Part shown: piece by piece, positions 17,395-25,667 of the stretch | How the letters are laid out: each line of letters starts with the position of its first letter | How positions within the stretch are numbered: position 1 is the stretch's first letter | Assembly: GCA_023391415.1 (NCBI GenBank) | Contig: JAEWAY010000011.1 | Location: forward strand, 1-64,000 | Length of the DNA stretch: 64,000 nucleotides | Direction: 5' to 3' | Source of the DNA: Bacteroidota bacterium | GTDB lineage: Bacteria > Bacteroidota > Bacteroidia > Cytophagales > Cytophagaceae | The notes under the pieces: generated by a model | Databases searched by the model: none | Told to the model about the DNA's origin: nothing | What the model saw: the letters and a program-made list of their open reading frames with translations, nothing else | Made by a program: the position numbers and the translations under genes

Positions 17395-17997
17395 TTATGA
17401 GCTCTTCCACTCCAGACTGTGGAGGAGGTGAAAGATATCTTTTTTTATATAATCAATGGCGGGGGCCAGTGAATCGTTTTTAGTGGATATGGGAAAATAC
17501 AGGGCGCCACGAATAAAGTTGGTGGTCGAGTCCGTAACGAAAAACTGAAATTGACTGGGCACTTCTCCTTCTAGTTCGAAGATGGAAGCAGTATAGCCTT
17601 TGTCGGTCGACAGTACATACTCATCGATCGCGTAAGCCTTGATATTATGCTTGTTGGTGAGCTTGTGAGAATCGAAAACGACTCCGTCCACCGTGTTTTT
17701 TTCAAGTCTGAGATCCTTATAGGTAATCTCTACTGTCGCGTTCAAAGCCGGATAATGAATATCAATCCAATGAGGTTCGGAAATAGCGGACTTATGGGGC
17801 CGGACTTCCGTATGCCTGGAAACCTCAAAAAGATAAGGATGCTTACTTTGATAAGAGACGTATTCGTGCGGAGGCAGGTCAAAGCGATTATAGCCTTTAG
17901 GCTTTGGGTTATGGACTTCGGAACAGCCGATAGCCATAAGAGACAGCGCCATTATGAAAAGAAAATAATTAGTTTTCCGCATTCTGATTAACCTCAT
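17395..17997 (-). CDS. gldD: Gliding motility lipoprotein GldD
   Basis: This 200-residue lipoprotein has a signal peptide with the lipobox MAIG-C (Cys25 with this start). The body matches GldD: PKPKGYNRFDLPPHEY near the N-terminus, then a beta-rich domain ending AIDYIKKDIFHLLHSLEW. GldD is required for gliding and T9SS function in Flavobacterium and is anchored in the cell envelope. Its neighbour gldE and the upstream ssb and mutY form a conserved Bacteroidota order. A second Met five codons in (17982) gives a more compact signal peptide and may be the real start; with it the overlap with gldE is 14 bases instead of 29. Confidence 0.92.
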   Translation of the reverse strand: MRLIRMRKTNYFLFIMALSLMAIGCSEVHNPKPKGYNRFDLPPHEYVSYQSKHPYLFEVSRHTEVRPHKSAISEPHWIDIHYPALNATVEITYKDLRLEKNTVDGVVFDSHKLTNKHNIKAYAIDEYVLSTDKGYTASIFELEGEVPSQFQFFVTDSTTNFIRGALYFPISTKNDSLAPAIDYIKKDIFHLLHSLEWKSS

Positions 17998-19267
17998 TTT
18001 CCTGCAAAACTTCTACTTTGACCTTTTTTATTCGCTTATTGTTGGCGGAGTCAATTCTGAAAACGAAATTTTTATAAAAAATTTTATCTCCTTTTTTAGG
18101 AAGGTTTGAGTTTAGCTGTAAAAGCACACCTCCAAGAGACTCGCTTTCGCCTTTGACGTCGTCAAAAAAGTCGCTCTCTATTTCCAATACGCGACTAAAA
18201 TCGGTGAGCGATGTTTTTCCTTCAAAAATGTAGGAATGATCGTCCAGTTTGATATAATTAAGGTCGATTTCGTCCAATTCATCATTAATTTCCCCTACGA
18301 TTTCTTCCAGAATATCTTCCAGGGTGATTAAGCCGGAAATACCGCCATAGCCGTCAACAACCAGCGCCATATGCGCGTGTTTTTCCTGAAACTCCCTCAG
18401 TAGCTCCTCGATTTTCTTGTTTTCAGGAATAAAATAAGCCGGACGTAGCAGGTTTTGCCATGGGAAGCTGTCTCCGCGGCCGATATACGGCAATAAGTCT
18501 TTGATATAAAGAATCCCTTCTACTTTGTCAATCGTGTCCCGGTATATCGGTACCCTGCTGAAACCGAACTTGTTCAGGTTTTCCAGCAATTCATGAAACC
18601 CCAGTTCTATATTAAAGGTAGTGATATCCAGACGTGAGCGCATGACCTGCTTGACGGTGGTTACATTAAACTCCGCCGCGGCTTTGGCCAGATTGGAGAT
18701 CTTTTTGACTTTGCCATCCACTTTGGGTTCTTTTTTAATGTATCCTTTTTTCTTCAATGTCGTTTGCGCTTGTTTTTTTGCCGAAACAAGCAGATTGGAC
18801 AAGGGAGATAGAATGTTGGCCATCACAAGCAGGCCATTCAGAAGAAATTGGTTTTCGTGATAGTTTTTGTTTCTGGGTGCCAGAAAACTAAAGGCCTGTC
18901 CATAGAGAACGATGGTGAAGACAAAAAACAATACCAACGCGTAGAATATATGCGGATTGTCAATGATGAGAAGCTGACGCGTTATCTCCGCCATCGTAAT
19001 CCCGGCGCTCGCCTTTAGTAAAAATTGCGCGATGGGGATACTCGCCCGGATTCGGCTTATATTGTCGGAGTCCTTGCTCCCGCTTTTGGCGGTTTCTTTT
19101 TTGGGGATTAAAAAACTGCCAAAGGCTGTTTCAATAGCGGATAAAAATGAAGAAGCGCGTAGTAGCGCTAATAGTAATACGGCTTTACCCGTTAGCTCAA
19201 ACCAGGGAGACTGTATAGTCGCATACAGTAACTCCCTAAGTTGATCGGGGTCGGGAATATCTTCCAA
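17969..19267 (-). CDS. gldE: Gliding motility-associated CBS/CorC-HlyC membrane protein GldE
   Basis: The 432-residue protein has an N-terminal membrane region of about 150 residues with several hydrophobic segments (DUF21-like). A tandem CBS pair (roughly 210-330, with VKQVMRSRLDITT, VPIYRDTIDKVEGILYIKDLL and GLITLEDILEEIVGEI) and a C-terminal CorC/HlyC domain with ESLGGVLLQL follow. It is the GldE type, found next to gldD. The start codon is TTG at 19267, since a stop lies a few codons upstream and no ATG is available; AGGA sits just before it. It overlaps gldD at its 3' end. Confidence 0.9.
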   Translation of the reverse strand: MEDIPDPDQLRELLYATIQSPWFELTGKAVLLLALLRASSFLSAIETAFGSFLIPKKETAKSGSKDSDNISRIRASIPIAQFLLKASAGITMAEITRQLLIIDNPHIFYALVLFFVFTIVLYGQAFSFLAPRNKNYHENQFLLNGLLVMANILSPLSNLLVSAKKQAQTTLKKKGYIKKEPKVDGKVKKISNLAKAAAEFNVTTVKQVMRSRLDITTFNIELGFHELLENLNKFGFSRVPIYRDTIDKVEGILYIKDLLPYIGRGDSFPWQNLLRPAYFIPENKKIEELLREFQEKHAHMALVVDGYGGISGLITLEDILEEIVGEINDELDEIDLNYIKLDDHSYIFEGKTSLTDFSRVLEIESDFFDDVKGESESLGGVLLQLNSNLPKKGDKIFYKNFVFRIDSANNKRIKKVKVEVLQENEVNQNAEN

Positions 19268-19292
19268 GATCCTGAATTTAAGTTAAACAATA

Positions 19293-19739
19293 TTAAAACG
19301 GCAGATCGTTGTCGTCCGAGTCGTCAAGCGAGATCGGAGAAGACGATTGCGAAGCCGAGGACGCGGAAGGCGTGAACGCGGGACGCTCATAGCTTCCGGA
19401 ATCGGAAGCTCCTTTCGAGTCTAACATGGTCATGCTCTGTCCGTCAATTTCCGTAATGTATTTCTTGACGCCGTCCTGCTCATAGGAACGGGTACGCAAT
19501 TTGCCTTCCACATAGAGCTTACTGCCTTTTTTGACATAACGCTCAATAACGTCGGCCACTGGTCCCCAGAACACAATATTGTGCCATTCGGTTCTTTCCA
19601 CGCGCTCACCATTACGGTCTTTGTAGGATTCGGAGGTCGCGAGAGAAAAATTCGCCACTTTCCTGCCATTTTCAAGCGCGCGTATTTCCGGGTCTTTGCC
19701 CAGGTTGCCCACTAGGATAACTTTGTTTACACCAGCCAT
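19293..19739 (-). CDS. ssb: Single-stranded DNA-binding protein
   Basis: The 148-residue protein has an OB fold over the first 105 residues, opening NKVILVGNLGKDPEIR and including TEWHNIVFWG and YVEGKLRTRSY. A Ser-rich linker leads to the acidic tip DDNDLPF, which recruits partner proteins. It lies between mutY and gldE in a leftward operon, 25 bases before gldE. Confidence 0.97.
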   Translation of the reverse strand: MAGVNKVILVGNLGKDPEIRALENGRKVANFSLATSESYKDRNGERVERTEWHNIVFWGPVADVIERYVKKGSKLYVEGKLRTRSYEQDGVKKYITEIDGQSMTMLDSKGASDSGSYERPAFTPSASSASQSSSPISLDDSDDNDLPF

Positions 19740-19788
19740 TTCAGGTATTTAACTTTGTTGGTTGAAAATATTTGAACTATAAATTTAC

Positions 19789-20802
19789 TTAAAAAAAGTA
19801 TTCTTTCAAATAATTATTTATTAATACGGGCTTAGGTAGTTTTTCGGCTTCGGCGATCGTGTAAATTTCGGATCCGGTTTGATCGGCGTAGTTTCGCATC
19901 GCTGTTTCGCCGTCTACTTCAATTCGTTCAAATGTAGCTTCGATAATCTGATGACTCAATATGTGACGGTATTTTCCCCTGGCGGAAACCTCTCCGGGAG
20001 CGACTACCGCTTCCTGGAGAGGAAACTGGTAGAGTCCCGCCCAGATATCTTTGCCCATCCGTTTTTGCATAAGTAATGTGTCTTTATGAGTGATTACCTG
20101 ATAGGTAAATAAGCGGAGGCGTTTTTTGTTGTTTTTGATCTTGACGGGAAGCTCGCTCTGACGCTTATGTAGCCGGGCATAGCAAAAATGAGCGCAGGGA
20201 CAGCCGTTGCAGTCTGGTTTGGCTGGAGTACACTGAAGCGCTCCAAACTCCATAATCGCCTGATTATATATGTCAGTGTGGTGGTTTGGCAGCAGCTCCG
20301 TGGCGATCGCCTGAAATTTCTTTTTGCCCGTCGTGCTCAGGATATTGTCCTCGATGCCGAATATCCGGGATAATACTCTGAAAACGTTGCCATCTACCAC
20401 CGCTACTTTTTCGCCGAAGGCGAAGGACGCGATCGCCGCCGCGGTATATTCGCCCACTCCTTTCAGTTTGACGATTTCCTTATAGGTGTCAGGAAACGCG
20501 CCATTTAGTTCATTAACGACGTATTTGGCTGTGGCATACATATTGCGGGCCCTTGAATAGTAGCCAAGGCCTTGCCAAAGCCGCAGGATTTTATCTTCGC
20601 TCGCGTGGGCCAGAGATGTAATATTGGGAAACTCATTAATGAACTTAATATAATAGGGAAGCCCTTGATTTACTCTGGTTTGCTGAAGCAGTATCTCGCT
20701 AAGCCATATGTAATACGCTGATTTTGCAGTCCTCCAGGGTAAATCTCGACTGTTTTTCTGATACCAGGATAGGATTACTTGAACGAATTCAGGGTGTTCC
20801 AT
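19789..20802 (-). CDS. mutY: A/G-specific adenine glycosylase MutY
   Basis: The 337-residue base-excision enzyme removes adenine mispaired with 8-oxoguanine. The catalytic Glu36 lies in SEILLQQTRV and Asp137 in VVDGNVFR, after the helix-hairpin-helix LKGVGEYTAAAIASF. The 4Fe-4S ligands are Cys191, Cys198, Cys201 and Cys207 (C-x6-C-x2-C-x5-C). The C-terminal NUDIX-like domain that reads 8-oxoG starts near residue 225. It is the first gene of the leftward mutY-ssb-gldE-gldD run and is divergent from the HU-family gene at 20960. Confidence 0.96.
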   Translation of the reverse strand: MEHPEFVQVILSWYQKNSRDLPWRTAKSAYYIWLSEILLQQTRVNQGLPYYIKFINEFPNITSLAHASEDKILRLWQGLGYYSRARNMYATAKYVVNELNGAFPDTYKEIVKLKGVGEYTAAAIASFAFGEKVAVVDGNVFRVLSRIFGIEDNILSTTGKKKFQAIATELLPNHHTDIYNQAIMEFGALQCTPAKPDCNGCPCAHFCYARLHKRQSELPVKIKNNKKRLRLFTYQVITHKDTLLMQKRMGKDIWAGLYQFPLQEAVVAPGEVSARGKYRHILSHQIIEATFERIEVDGETAMRNYADQTGSEIYTIAEAEKLPKPVLINNYLKEYFF

Positions 20803-20959
20803 GTTAAAATATTACGTTTGTAAGTTTTGCCTGAATTAAAATCTTTAATTTAAGATAATAATAACGCAACTTTGTTCCAGAAAATTAATAATGTACGCGC
20901 ACCCTATTTTAATTATTACAGAAATAATAAATTATTTATTAACTTAAAAATCAAAAAAA

Positions 20960-21265
20960 GTGACTAAAGCAGAAGTTATTTCCGAAATCGCAGACAAAAC
21001 AGGCATTGACAAGGCTGACGTTTCAGCTACCGTCGAGGCGTTTTTCACTGTTATCAAAGATAGCATGGCGGATGGCGAGAACATCTATGTTCGTGGGTTT
21101 GGAAGTTTTATAAACAAGAAAAGAGCGAAAAAAGTAGCTCGTAACATTTCCAAGAATACAGCGATTATCATAGACGAGCATTTTGTACCTGCTTTTAAGC
21201 CTTCTAAAGTATTCATCGAGAAGATCAGAAGCAGCAAAAAAGTAAAAGCGAAAAACAAAAAATAA
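20960..21265 (+). CDS. HU/IHF-family DNA-binding protein
   Basis: The 101-residue nucleoid protein has the HU fold: helical N-terminus TKAEVISEIADKTGIDK, the GFGSF turn, a beta-arm region, and an AFKPSK segment. A lysine-rich tail (SSKKVKAKNKK) is longer than in E. coli HU. The start codon is GTG at 20960, preceded by an A-rich stretch; no ATG fits. It probably makes a homodimer; the sequence alone does not separate HU from IHF. The divergent gap to mutY (20803-20959) is AT-rich with no clear promoter match. Confidence 0.93.
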   Translation: MTKAEVISEIADKTGIDKADVSATVEAFFTVIKDSMADGENIYVRGFGSFINKKRAKKVARNISKNTAIIIDEHFVPAFKPSKVFIEKIRSSKKVKAKNKK

Positions 21266-21277
21266 AAACTCTCAAGA

Positions 21278-21305
21278 AATAAAAGCCTGATTTCAGGCTT
21301 TTATT
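21278..21305 (+). terminator. Terminator after the HU-family gene
   Basis: A perfect 13-bp stem AATAAAAGCCTGA/TCAGGCTTTTATT with a TT loop is followed by TTG. The -33 element of the next gene begins in its last base. Confidence 0.85.
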
Positions 21306-21336
21306 TTGTCCAGCCAGCTCTTTCTTTCTATTTTTG
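21305..21336 (+). promoter_or_regulatory. Promoter of the TPR gene (TTTG-N20-TATTTTTG)
   Basis: TTTG at 21305-21308 and TATTTTTG at 21329-21336 fit the Bacteroidota promoter with a 20-base spacer. The box ends 6 bases before the ATG at 21343, the same spacing as at trpL, so the mRNA may be leaderless. Confidence 0.6.
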
Positions 21337-21342
21337 CTACAA

Positions 21343-22185
21343 ATGAAAAAAACACAGATTATACTTGTTCTTTGTGGCCTGGCGCTCGCGGTGTTCTTGT
21401 TTCGTTTGCCTAAGACGCTGGTGGCTGACGAGAGACGTATGGTCGAGGCTGACCAGACGGAACACGAGGAAGGTGGCCATGCTCATGATGAGCGCGAGGA
21501 CGACGTTTTCGCGCGCGCTCACGGAAACGCTTCTTTCTCCGTAGACGATAACCAGCTTTCATTGTACAAAAAACAATTTGAATCTATTTCAGATAAGAAA
21601 AAAAGACTTATCTTTGCCGATTCTATAGCGGATCTGTATAAAAAAGCCGGCAAATATGATAGCGTAGCTTATTATACCGGGCTAAAAGCGGATCTGCAAC
21701 CGGATGAGGACAATATGCTTAGGGCGGCGGAAGCTTATTTTGAAGCGTTTTCCGCGTCCGGAGGGACCAAAACAAAACTTAACGACAAGTCGAGGAGTTT
21801 TTATCAAAAAGCGATAGATTTGTCTCCTCAAAACCTGGACACGAAAGCGAAGATGGCGATGACCTATATAGCTACCGAAAATCCTATGCAAGGGATAGCC
21901 ATATTGAGGGAAGTGCTGGACGAGGATCCTAAAAATGAGACCGCTTTGTACAGCCTTGGGATATTAAGTATTCAGTCGGGGCAAAATGAGAAGGCGGTTG
22001 ACCGGTTTAAGGAATTGCTGGCTATTAATCCCGTTCATGCCAATGGTCGGTTCTATCTGGGGCTAGCTTATATGAATCAGGGAAAGAAAAAGAGCGCGAA
22101 AGAGGAGTTTGAGAAAGCCAGACAACTGGATAGCGATCCGGGCTTTCAATCTGTTGTAGAGAGTTATTTGAAAGAGCTTAATTAG
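21343..22185 (+). CDS. Membrane-anchored TPR-repeat protein
   Basis: The 280-residue protein has one N-terminal hydrophobic segment (TQIILVLCGLALAVFLF) that acts as a signal anchor. A His/Glu/Asp-rich stretch follows (HEEGGHAHDERED, about 42-54), then TPR units from about 120 to the end, such as NETALYSLGILSIQSGQNEKAV and NGRFYLGLAYMNQGKKKSAK. TPRs mediate protein-protein contacts; no specific partner can be named. I use the ATG at 21343 rather than an upstream TTG, because it begins the signal anchor and is set 6 bases after a -7 box. Confidence 0.8.
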   Translation: MKKTQIILVLCGLALAVFLFRLPKTLVADERRMVEADQTEHEEGGHAHDEREDDVFARAHGNASFSVDDNQLSLYKKQFESISDKKKRLIFADSIADLYKKAGKYDSVAYYTGLKADLQPDEDNMLRAAEAYFEAFSASGGTKTKLNDKSRSFYQKAIDLSPQNLDTKAKMAMTYIATENPMQGIAILREVLDEDPKNETALYSLGILSIQSGQNEKAVDRFKELLAINPVHANGRFYLGLAYMNQGKKKSAKEEFEKARQLDSDPGFQSVVESYLKELN

Positions 22186-22224
22186 AATTAATATAATATT
22201 TACGAATTTTAAACTGTTGGTAAT

Positions 22225-22314
22225 ATGCCTTGCGGAAAAAAAAGAAAGAGACATAAGATCGCTACTCATAAAAGAAAGAAGCGTCTAAGAAAAAACAGAC
22301 ATAAGAAGAAGTAA
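22225..22314 (+). CDS. AURKAIP1/COX24-domain small basic protein (29 residues)
   Basis: The ORF MPCGKKRKRHKIATHKRK... encodes 29 residues, of which 18 are Lys or Arg. It matches the short AURKAIP1/COX24 family found across Bacteroidota (pattern GKKRKRHKxxTHKRKKRLRxxRHKKK), related to the mitochondrial small-subunit ribosomal protein mS38. A role on the ribosome is likely by family but is not shown here. A hairpin overlaps its stop codon. It lies between the TPR gene and the RNase E/G gene. Confidence 0.88.
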   Translation: MPCGKKRKRHKIATHKRKKRLRKNRHKKK

Positions 22315-22330
22315 GGAATTACTTCTTCTT
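22303..22330 (+). terminator. Hairpin overlapping the stop of the 29-residue gene
   Basis: AAGAAGAAGTAA (22303-22314, the last three Lys codons plus stop) is followed by GGAA and its perfect complement TTACTTCTTCTT (22319-22330). It could be a terminator or a 3'-protecting structure. It should be unfolded by the terminating ribosome, so strength may depend on translation. Confidence 0.65.
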
Positions 22331-22403
22331 TAACCCTGAAACATTTTTTCTTCCCTTGAATTATAGGGAGTAGTCTGTTTATCCTTTTAATTAACTTTTT
22401 GCC

Positions 22404-23957
22404 TTGAGTAACGAATTATACATTAATTCTACTCAAAAAGGTGATCGTATTGCTCTTTTAAGAGACAAAAGGCTTATCGAATGCCATTATGAAAGCAAAG
22501 AAGAGACTTTTACGGTTGGAGATATCTATCTCGGAACTGTAAAAAAACTCGTTGCCGGACTTAATGCGGCCTTTGTCGATGTAGGGCATGAAAAAGACGC
22601 CTTTTTGCATTATCTTGATCTTGGTCCACAGGTAAGGTCCTTGAATAAGTACGTGAAAAACGTAAGGTCTTCCCCAAATCCAACCTGGAAGCTTAATAAC
22701 TTTAAGCTGGAGGATGATATTGAGAAGGACGGAAAAATTACGCAGGTACTTAAAAAAGGTCAGCAAATACTTGTTCAGATCGCGAAGGAACCTATATCCA
22801 GTAAAGGTCCGCGCTTATCTTGCGAGCTTTCCATAGCGGGACGCTATGTCGTCCTTGTTCCGTTTTCCAATACTATAAGCATTAGTAAGAAAATTGTTAG
22901 TAAGGAAGAAAGGCAGCGCCTGACCCGTTTGGTGACGTCCATTAAGCCGGAGAAGTTTGGCGTTATTGTCCGTACTGTAGCGGAAGGCAAGGAAGTAGCG
23001 GAACTTGACAAGGATCTGAGGAGCCTGATTAAGAAATGGGAAGACGGCTTCGCCCGACTGAAGACGGCGAAACCTTGCGATTCAGTCATTGGAGAGATGA
23101 GCCGGGCCTCATCCATACTTCGGGATATGCTCAACGAGTCCTTTGACAGCATTACGGTCGACAATAAGGACGTGCACGAGGAAATCAGAGATTATATCCG
23201 GACAATCGCGCCTGATAAAGAGAAAATCCTGAAGCTATATAACGGTAAAAATAAGCTTTACGAAGTCGCCGGTATTGAGAAACAGCTTAAAACACTGTTT
23301 GGGAAGTCTGTAAGTATTCCGGGAGGAGGCTATATCATTATTGAGCACACGGAAGCTTTGCACGTCGTCGATGTCAATAGCGGAAACAAGTCGATCAATG
23401 AAGCGAATCAGGAAGAGACCGCTCTCAATACCAATCTCGAAGCGGCGAGGGAGGTAGCCCGCCAATTGCGTCTGAGAGATATGGGAGGAATTATTGTCGT
23501 CGACTTTATCGATATGAAGAAGGTGGACAATAGAAAGAAGGTGTATGATCGTATGAGGGAAGAAATGCGTGAAGACCGATCCAAGTTCGTTATCCTTCCT
23601 TTGTCCAAGTTCGGACTGATGCAAATTACGCGTCAACGCGTACGTCCGGAGATGAATATCAAAACGATGGAGACTTGTCCAACCTGCAAGGGCACCGGTA
23701 AGATTTCAGCGAGTATTCTGGTATCGGATGAAATCCAACAAAACATTGATCTGGTATTCGTAAAGCAGAATGAGAAGAAGTTGAGGATCGCGATGCATCC
23801 TTTTCTATACGCGTACTTTACAAAAGGAATTGTTTCGGAACGCGTGAAGTGGTTTTTCAAGTACAATAAGTGGGTGGATCTTGTAAAAGACACATCCCTG
23901 GGAATTACAGATTATAAGTTCTATAACGCCCAGGGAGAGGAGATCGAACTGGTTTAG
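22404..23957 (+). CDS. rng: Ribonuclease E/G family protein
   Basis: The 517-residue endoribonuclease is of RNase G size, without the long C-terminal scaffold of RNase E. It has an S1-type RNA-binding segment near the N-terminus (VGDIYLGTVKKLVAGLNAAFVDVG). The catalytic metal-binding Asp residues are in VVDVNSG (Asp323) and VVDFIDM (near residue 367). The zinc-link cysteines are in CPTCKGTGK. It probably matures 16S rRNA and trims mRNA. The start codon is TTG at 22404. Its stop overlaps by 4 bases with the stop of the convergent barrel gene. Confidence 0.94.
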   Translation: MSNELYINSTQKGDRIALLRDKRLIECHYESKEETFTVGDIYLGTVKKLVAGLNAAFVDVGHEKDAFLHYLDLGPQVRSLNKYVKNVRSSPNPTWKLNNFKLEDDIEKDGKITQVLKKGQQILVQIAKEPISSKGPRLSCELSIAGRYVVLVPFSNTISISKKIVSKEERQRLTRLVTSIKPEKFGVIVRTVAEGKEVAELDKDLRSLIKKWEDGFARLKTAKPCDSVIGEMSRASSILRDMLNESFDSITVDNKDVHEEIRDYIRTIAPDKEKILKLYNGKNKLYEVAGIEKQLKTLFGKSVSIPGGGYIIIEHTEALHVVDVNSGNKSINEANQEETALNTNLEAAREVARQLRLRDMGGIIVVDFIDMKKVDNRKKVYDRMREEMREDRSKFVILPLSKFGLMQITRQRVRPEMNIKTMETCPTCKGTGKISASILVSDEIQQNIDLVFVKQNEKKLRIAMHPFLYAYFTKGIVSERVKWFFKYNKWVDLVKDTSLGITDYKFYNAQGEEIELV

Positions 23958-24619
23958 AATCGGATTCCTATATCCAGACTGATCAGGTCGTTTTTTAACG
24001 CTTTTACGACGGGCAATTGTACTTCATTGCCATTGCTGTCATACAAGTGCGTGTTGTATAAGGTAGAAATAGAAGGGAGCAGCCCTCTCGAATAAGTGAT
24101 TCCTCCAAAAACGTACGTGTTTGTTCCCATCTGAAGTTGCATCCCGGCACCGATCAACGCGGAGCAGTCGAAGAATCGCATACGGTTGGCGTAGCGGACG
24201 ACTTTCTCTGAAAGGCTTTTCTGCTGAAGCTTGATATCCAAAGTCCCTCCAAATTGGAAATAGAGTTTTGTATCTACCGCTATGTCGTTGGTATAGAGTT
24301 TTAGAGTGGCGGGCAACTGTAGGTATTGGACATTAAAAACCTGCTCGGCGCCGTAGTTTTCAATCTGCAACGCGGCTCTTCGTACCATATACCATATGCC
24401 GGTAGTAAACACGTAGTTTTCGCTCATCATGATGTTTACCTCGGGACCTCCAAAGAAGCGGACGCCAACACCTTTACCTTTGAAATCAACGGAGTCGATT
24501 TCTTCATTTACTCTGCTGAAGGCTACACCGGGGGCGAATCTCAATCCAAGTCGAACCTTTTGTGAAAATCCTTCAACAAAGAGAAGGACGAGAAAACATA
24601 ATAAAATTGTTTTTTTCAT
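23954..24619 (-). CDS. Outer-membrane beta-barrel protein, PorT-like family
   Basis: The 221-residue protein has a signal peptide (MKKTILLCFLVLLFVEGFSQ). The repeated amphipathic strands fit a porin-family barrel (KVRLGLRFAPGVAFSRV at the start, LISLDIGIRF at the end). Barrel-2/PorT-type proteins include the T9SS component PorT, but this family is broad and no T9SS role can be assigned from sequence alone. It is divergent from gldB and ends 4 bases into rng. Confidence 0.7.
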   Translation of the reverse strand: MKKTILLCFLVLLFVEGFSQKVRLGLRFAPGVAFSRVNEEIDSVDFKGKGVGVRFFGGPEVNIMMSENYVFTTGIWYMVRRAALQIENYGAEQVFNVQYLQLPATLKLYTNDIAVDTKLYFQFGGTLDIKLQQKSLSEKVVRYANRMRFFDCSALIGAGMQLQMGTNTYVFGGITYSRGLLPSISTLYNTHLYDSNGNEVQLPVVKALKNDLISLDIGIRF

Positions 24620-24671
24620 AGTTTAAAAATAGTAAGTAGATAACTTTACAGTATCGGTAAAAATATTAAAA

Positions 24672-25667
24672 ATGCTAAAACAAAGTTTCTTTTTTTTTGT
24701 CGCGCTCCTATTTTGCTTCTCCTGTGAACGTAATGACAAGATCGTAAAGGAAGCCGAAAAATCAGATGTCAATGTTAAACTACAACGTTTGGATAAAGCG
24801 CTTTTTTCCATGGATAATAAGTCCGACGCGCGCGAATTGTTAAACAATCAACCGGATTTTGTAGAACGGTATCTTGAACTTCCGTATCCGGTGGTTGATT
24901 CACAGTTTGTAGACATTTTTTATAATTTCTATACCAATAATGATCTACGGGCTTTTTACGAGGAGAGTCAAAAAGAGTTTGGAGACTTTACAGAGATTAA
25001 AAAACAGTTTAATAGTCTTTTTCAATATATCCATTATTATTGGCCGGATTATCATGTGCCAACAATCAAAATGGTGTTTACCGGTTTTAAGTTTGAGAGC
25101 GATATAGCGCTGAGTGATTCAAGTGTTATAATCAGTTATGATTACTTTCTGGGATCTGACGCCAGACATCGTCCTCAGCTTTATGAATATTTCCTTGAGC
25201 GTTATCAGCCTCCGTATCTTGTGCCACTAACCGCTCTGGCTATTTCAGGGGGATTTAATAACGCGGATATGAAAGACGAGTCTATGCTGGCTAGTATGAT
25301 TTATTATGGGAAAGCGCATTATTTTATAGAGAGAGTTATGCCCCGTCTGCCTGATTCCCTCAATATTATGTATTCCGGAGCTACTTTGGCGGATGTTGAG
25401 AATAATATAGATATTATCTGGGGACACTTTATAGAAAAGAGCCTTTTGTATAACAAGATTCGTTTTATCAATGAAAAATATTGCGGAGAGCGACCATCGA
25501 TTCCGGAGATAGGAGACAAGTGTCCCGGGAGAATTGGTCGATGGCTTGGATGGCAGATTGTAAGAAGCTATATGAAGGCGAATCCTGAGGTGACCTTGCA
25601 GGAGTTGATGGCGGACCCGGACGCGGAAAAGATTTTCAGGAAATCGAATTACAAGCCTCGTAAGTAG
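24672..25667 (+). CDS. gldB: Gliding motility lipoprotein GldB
   Basis: The 331-residue lipoprotein has a lipobox with Cys18 (CFSCER). The body matches GldB: DKALFSMD near 38, YYWPDYHVP near 120, YGKAHYFIERVMP near 218, and the C-terminal GRWLGWQIVRSYMKANPEVTLQELM. GldB is essential for gliding in Flavobacterium. In this window gldC is not adjacent, unlike the common gldC-gldB arrangement. The gene overlaps the convergent glycosyltransferase by 19 bases at the 3' ends. Confidence 0.92.
   Translation: MLKQSFFFFVALLFCFSCERNDKIVKEAEKSDVNVKLQRLDKALFSMDNKSDARELLNNQPDFVERYLELPYPVVDSQFVDIFYNFYTNNDLRAFYEESQKEFGDFTEIKKQFNSLFQYIHYYWPDYHVPTIKMVFTGFKFESDIALSDSSVIISYDYFLGSDARHRPQLYEYFLERYQPPYLVPLTALAISGGFNNADMKDESMLASMIYYGKAHYFIERVMPRLPDSLNIMYSGATLADVENNIDIIWGHFIEKSLLYNKIRFINEKYCGERPSIPEIGDKCPGRIGRWLGWQIVRSYMKANPEVTLQELMADPDAEKIFRKSNYKPRK

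Noticed and set aside
22063..22269. 68-codon minus-strand ORF across the end of the TPR gene and the start of the 29-codon gene
   Set aside because: The plus-strand small gene matches a known family and its conserved basic pattern; the minus frame has no features.
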